Assembly (NCBI RefSeq): GCF_017993425.1
Contig: NZ_JAGOMQ010000010.1
Span: 1-64,000 of the forward strand
DNA: 64,000 bases
Direction of reading: 5' to 3'
Source: Amaricoccus sp.
GTDB taxonomy: Bacteria; Pseudomonadota; Alphaproteobacteria; Rhodobacterales; Rhodobacteraceae
Of this stretch, positions 62,688 to 64,000 are shown one piece after another. The notes beneath the pieces are model-generated. The model was not told the DNA's origin. It saw only the letters and a program-made list of their open reading frames with translations, and did not search any database. Each line of letters starts with the position of its first letter. Within the stretch, counting starts at the first letter, position 1. Made by a program: the position numbers and the translations under genes.

Positions 62688-63722
62688 TTATTTCGGCGCC
62701 AGGGCCCAGTAGTCGAGGTCGAGGAGCACGTCCGGGTGGTATTTGCCGTCCTCGCCGCGGAGCGTGAGCGCGGGCGCGCCGGCCCGGACGGCCACGAGGC
62801 GCAGGCGCAGGGCGCCGACGCCGGGCGCGGGCGTGTCGGCCTTGTCGAGCACCTCGGACCAGGCGGCGATGGTGTCGCCGGCGAAGCAGGGGTTGGCGTG
62901 GGCGCCGGCGTTGATCGCGACGATGGCGGCGGCGTTGGCGAGGCCGTTGAACGAGAGCGCGCGGGCCAGGGAGATGACGTGGCCGCCGTAGATCAGCCGG
63001 CGGCCGTCGGGGCGGGCGGTGGCGTCGAAATGCACCTTGGAGGTGTTCTGCCACAGCCGGGTGGCGAGCATGTGCTCGGCCTCCTCGATGGTGACGCGGT
63101 CGACATGGTCGATCTTCTCGCCGATGGCGTAGTCGCCCCAGCGGTGCGGCTCGCCGGCGAGGGCGAAATCGTAGCCGGTGAAGTCGAGGCCCCCGGGCAG
63201 GACGAGGTCGGCCGCGGCCACCGCCGGAGCGAGCTTCGGCACGACCGGGTCGGCGACGGCGGCCTCGGGGTCGCGTTTGCGGACCATGACCCAGCGGGCG
63301 TATTCGAGCACCGGCTGCCCGTGCTGGTTGCGCCCGGTCGAGCGGACGTAGACGACGCCCGACTGGCGGTTGGAGTTCTCCTTGAGCCCGATCACCTCGG
63401 AGGTCGAGGTCAGGGTGTCGCCCGGCCAGACCGGGGCGAGGAAGCGGCCCTCGGCGTAGCCGAGGTTGGCGACGGCGTTCAGCGAGACGTCGGGGACGGT
63501 CTTGCCGAAGACGACGTGGAACGCGGCGAGATCCTCGATCGGGCTCGCCTTCAGGCCGCAGGCGCGGGCGAACTCGTCGGAGGAGTAGAGCGGGAAGCGG
63601 GTCGGGTAGAGCGCGGTGTAGAGGGCGCGGTCGCCGGAGGTCACCGTGCGCGGCACCGCGTGGGGAATCGTCTGGCCGACGCGGTAGTCCTCGAAGAAGT
63701 TGCCGGAAAAGGTCTTGGACAT
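62688..63722 (-). CDS. mch: Mesaconyl-CoA hydratase
   Basis: 344 residues, tandem hotdog (MaoC-like) protein. Mch hydrates mesaconyl-CoA to beta-methylmalyl-CoA in the ethylmalonyl-CoA pathway. The start SKTFSGNFFEDYRVGQTIPH and the catalytic-type segments FPLYSSDEFARACG and IYGGHVISLARALSFNGLAN are characteristic. Double hotdog length and this N-terminus fit Rhodobacter Mch rather than single-domain MaoC enzymes. The ATG 63722 overlaps the DUF1737 stop by one base (TGATG), so the two are coupled. With Ccr and Ecm it gives three enzymes of the pathway in 11 kb; the lyase Mcl1 may lie just beyond the right edge. Confidence 0.93.
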   Translation of the reverse strand: MSKTFSGNFFEDYRVGQTIPHAVPRTVTSGDRALYTALYPTRFPLYSSDEFARACGLKASPIEDLAAFHVVFGKTVPDVSLNAVANLGYAEGRFLAPVWPGDTLTSTSEVIGLKENSNRQSGVVYVRSTGRNQHGQPVLEYARWVMVRKRDPEAAVADPVVPKLAPAVAAADLVLPGGLDFTGYDFALAGEPHRWGDYAIGEKIDHVDRVTIEEAEHMLATRLWQNTSKVHFDATARPDGRRLIYGGHVISLARALSFNGLANAAAIVAINAGAHANPCFAGDTIAAWSEVLDKADTPAPGVGALRLRLVAVRAGAPALTLRGEDGKYHPDVLLDLDYWALAPK

Positions 63723-63925
63723 CAGAGCTCCGACAGCTTGAGCTCGGGGGAGTAGGCGGCGTCGACCTCCTTCACCACCGCCTGCCCGCAGCGCATGACC
63801 CCGGCGGCGGCGTCGAAGGCGTAGGCGGGCTCGCCATGGAGCGACCATCCCTCGGCGAGCGCCTTGGTGACCTTGTGGCAGAAGGAGGCAGTGTCGGCCT
63901 CGGTCAGGTAGCGGTAGGCGAGCAT
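63722..63925 (-). CDS. DUF1737 family protein
   Basis: 67 residues. YRYLTEADTASFCHKVTKAL and AEGWSLHGEPAYAFD then GQAVVKEV are the DUF1737 pattern. Function unknown. It overlaps the mch start codon by one base, a sign of co-translation. Such small genes beside mch are common in Rhodobacteraceae. ATG 63925. Confidence 0.88.
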   Translation of the reverse strand: MLAYRYLTEADTASFCHKVTKALAEGWSLHGEPAYAFDAAAGVMRCGQAVVKEVDAAYSPELKLSEL

Positions 63926-63933
63926 GGCGGGCC

Positions 63934-64000
63934 TCAGCGGAAGGGCGGGTAGCCGAGCCAGGTATGGACGGCGACGATGACGACGAAGACGATTGCGGAG
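63934..64000 (-). CDS. Partial membrane protein, cut by the window edge
   Basis: Only the C-terminal 21 residues are visible, ending AIVFVVIVAVHTWLGYPPFR at the stop 63934-63936. The hydrophobic stretch suggests a last membrane helix of a small inner-membrane protein. It precedes the DUF1737 gene by 8 bp and so belongs to the same operon. The rest lies beyond position 64000. Confidence 0.55.
   Translation of the reverse strand, partial: SAIVFVVIVAVHTWLGYPPFR

Overview
The window is high-GC (about 70% by eye) chromosomal DNA from an alphaproteobacterium, most likely of the Rhodobacteraceae/Paracoccaceae group. The pointers are divergent crotonyl-CoA carboxylase/reductase and ethylmalonyl-CoA mutase genes, a mesaconyl-CoA hydratase gene beside sdhCDAB, an RpoH-II type sigma factor, the DUF6456/DUF6477 pair, cobaltochelatase CobT, VPLPA-CTERM proteins and a LuxI/LuxR quorum-sensing pair. 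I recognise no rRNA or tRNA gene. Genus and species cannot be read from the sequence alone.

Layout. 0-1.9 kb: the leader-proximal end of a type I-C CRISPR array (three spacers), cut inside its fourth repeat by a decayed IS4-family element without a target duplication. 1.9-9.3 kb: clpB with a small secreted-protein gene overlapping it, a RibD-like reductase, a tandem crcB pair, DUF2270, an NDUFA9-like protein and uppP. 9.4-16.4 kb: gltD, a GFA-family gene and gltB, then a YjlB-like cupin. 16.4-19.6 kb: accessory stretch with a VPLPA-CTERM gene, a VPLPA-CTERM relic, a frameshifted SRPBCC gene and a divergent FMN-reductase/HxlR pair. 19.6-30.3 kb: cobT, then purH, heparinase-like, rsmB and htpX in one minus-strand run, an SdhAF4-like gene, a transglutaminase-like gene and a RecD-like helicase. 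30.4-34.8 kb: luxI, a VapBC-type module, ychF and the divergent DUF6456/DUF6477 pair around an AT-rich switch region. 34.9-41.4 kb: an MttB-family methyltransferase, serS, a VIT-family transporter, a universal stress protein and rpmG, separated by two gene-free stretches of about 650 bp rich in inverted repeats. 41.6-53.1 kb: enoyl-CoA hydratase and thioesterase, DUF2087, flavoprotein, ChaN, rpoH-II, comM, hydrolase, gshB, yraN, SDR and luxR with an overlapping small gene. 53.3-64 kb: ccr, ecm, a second VPLPA-CTERM gene, a second transglutaminase-like gene, the sdh operon with a vapD-like gene inserted between sdhA and sdhB, mch and a DUF1737 gene.

How the parts work together. Ccr, Ecm and Mch are three steps of the ethylmalonyl-CoA pathway for acetyl-CoA assimilation, whose succinyl-CoA output enters the TCA cycle at succinate dehydrogenase, encoded next door; an SdhAF4-like assembly factor lies 31 kb away. 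GltB/GltD assimilate ammonium, CobT serves cobalamin synthesis (Ecm needs B12; MttB-family enzymes methylate a corrinoid protein), and ClpB, HtpX and RpoH-II belong to stress control. The LuxI synthase and LuxR receptor are about 21 kb apart.

The most unusual items are the vapD-like gene inside sdhCDAB, the CRISPR array truncated by an IS without target duplication, the repeat-flanked AT-rich region between DUF6456 and DUF6477, a 28-bp perfect palindrome downstream of serS, and nested inverted repeats upstream of serS. Positions were read by eye; no database search was run.
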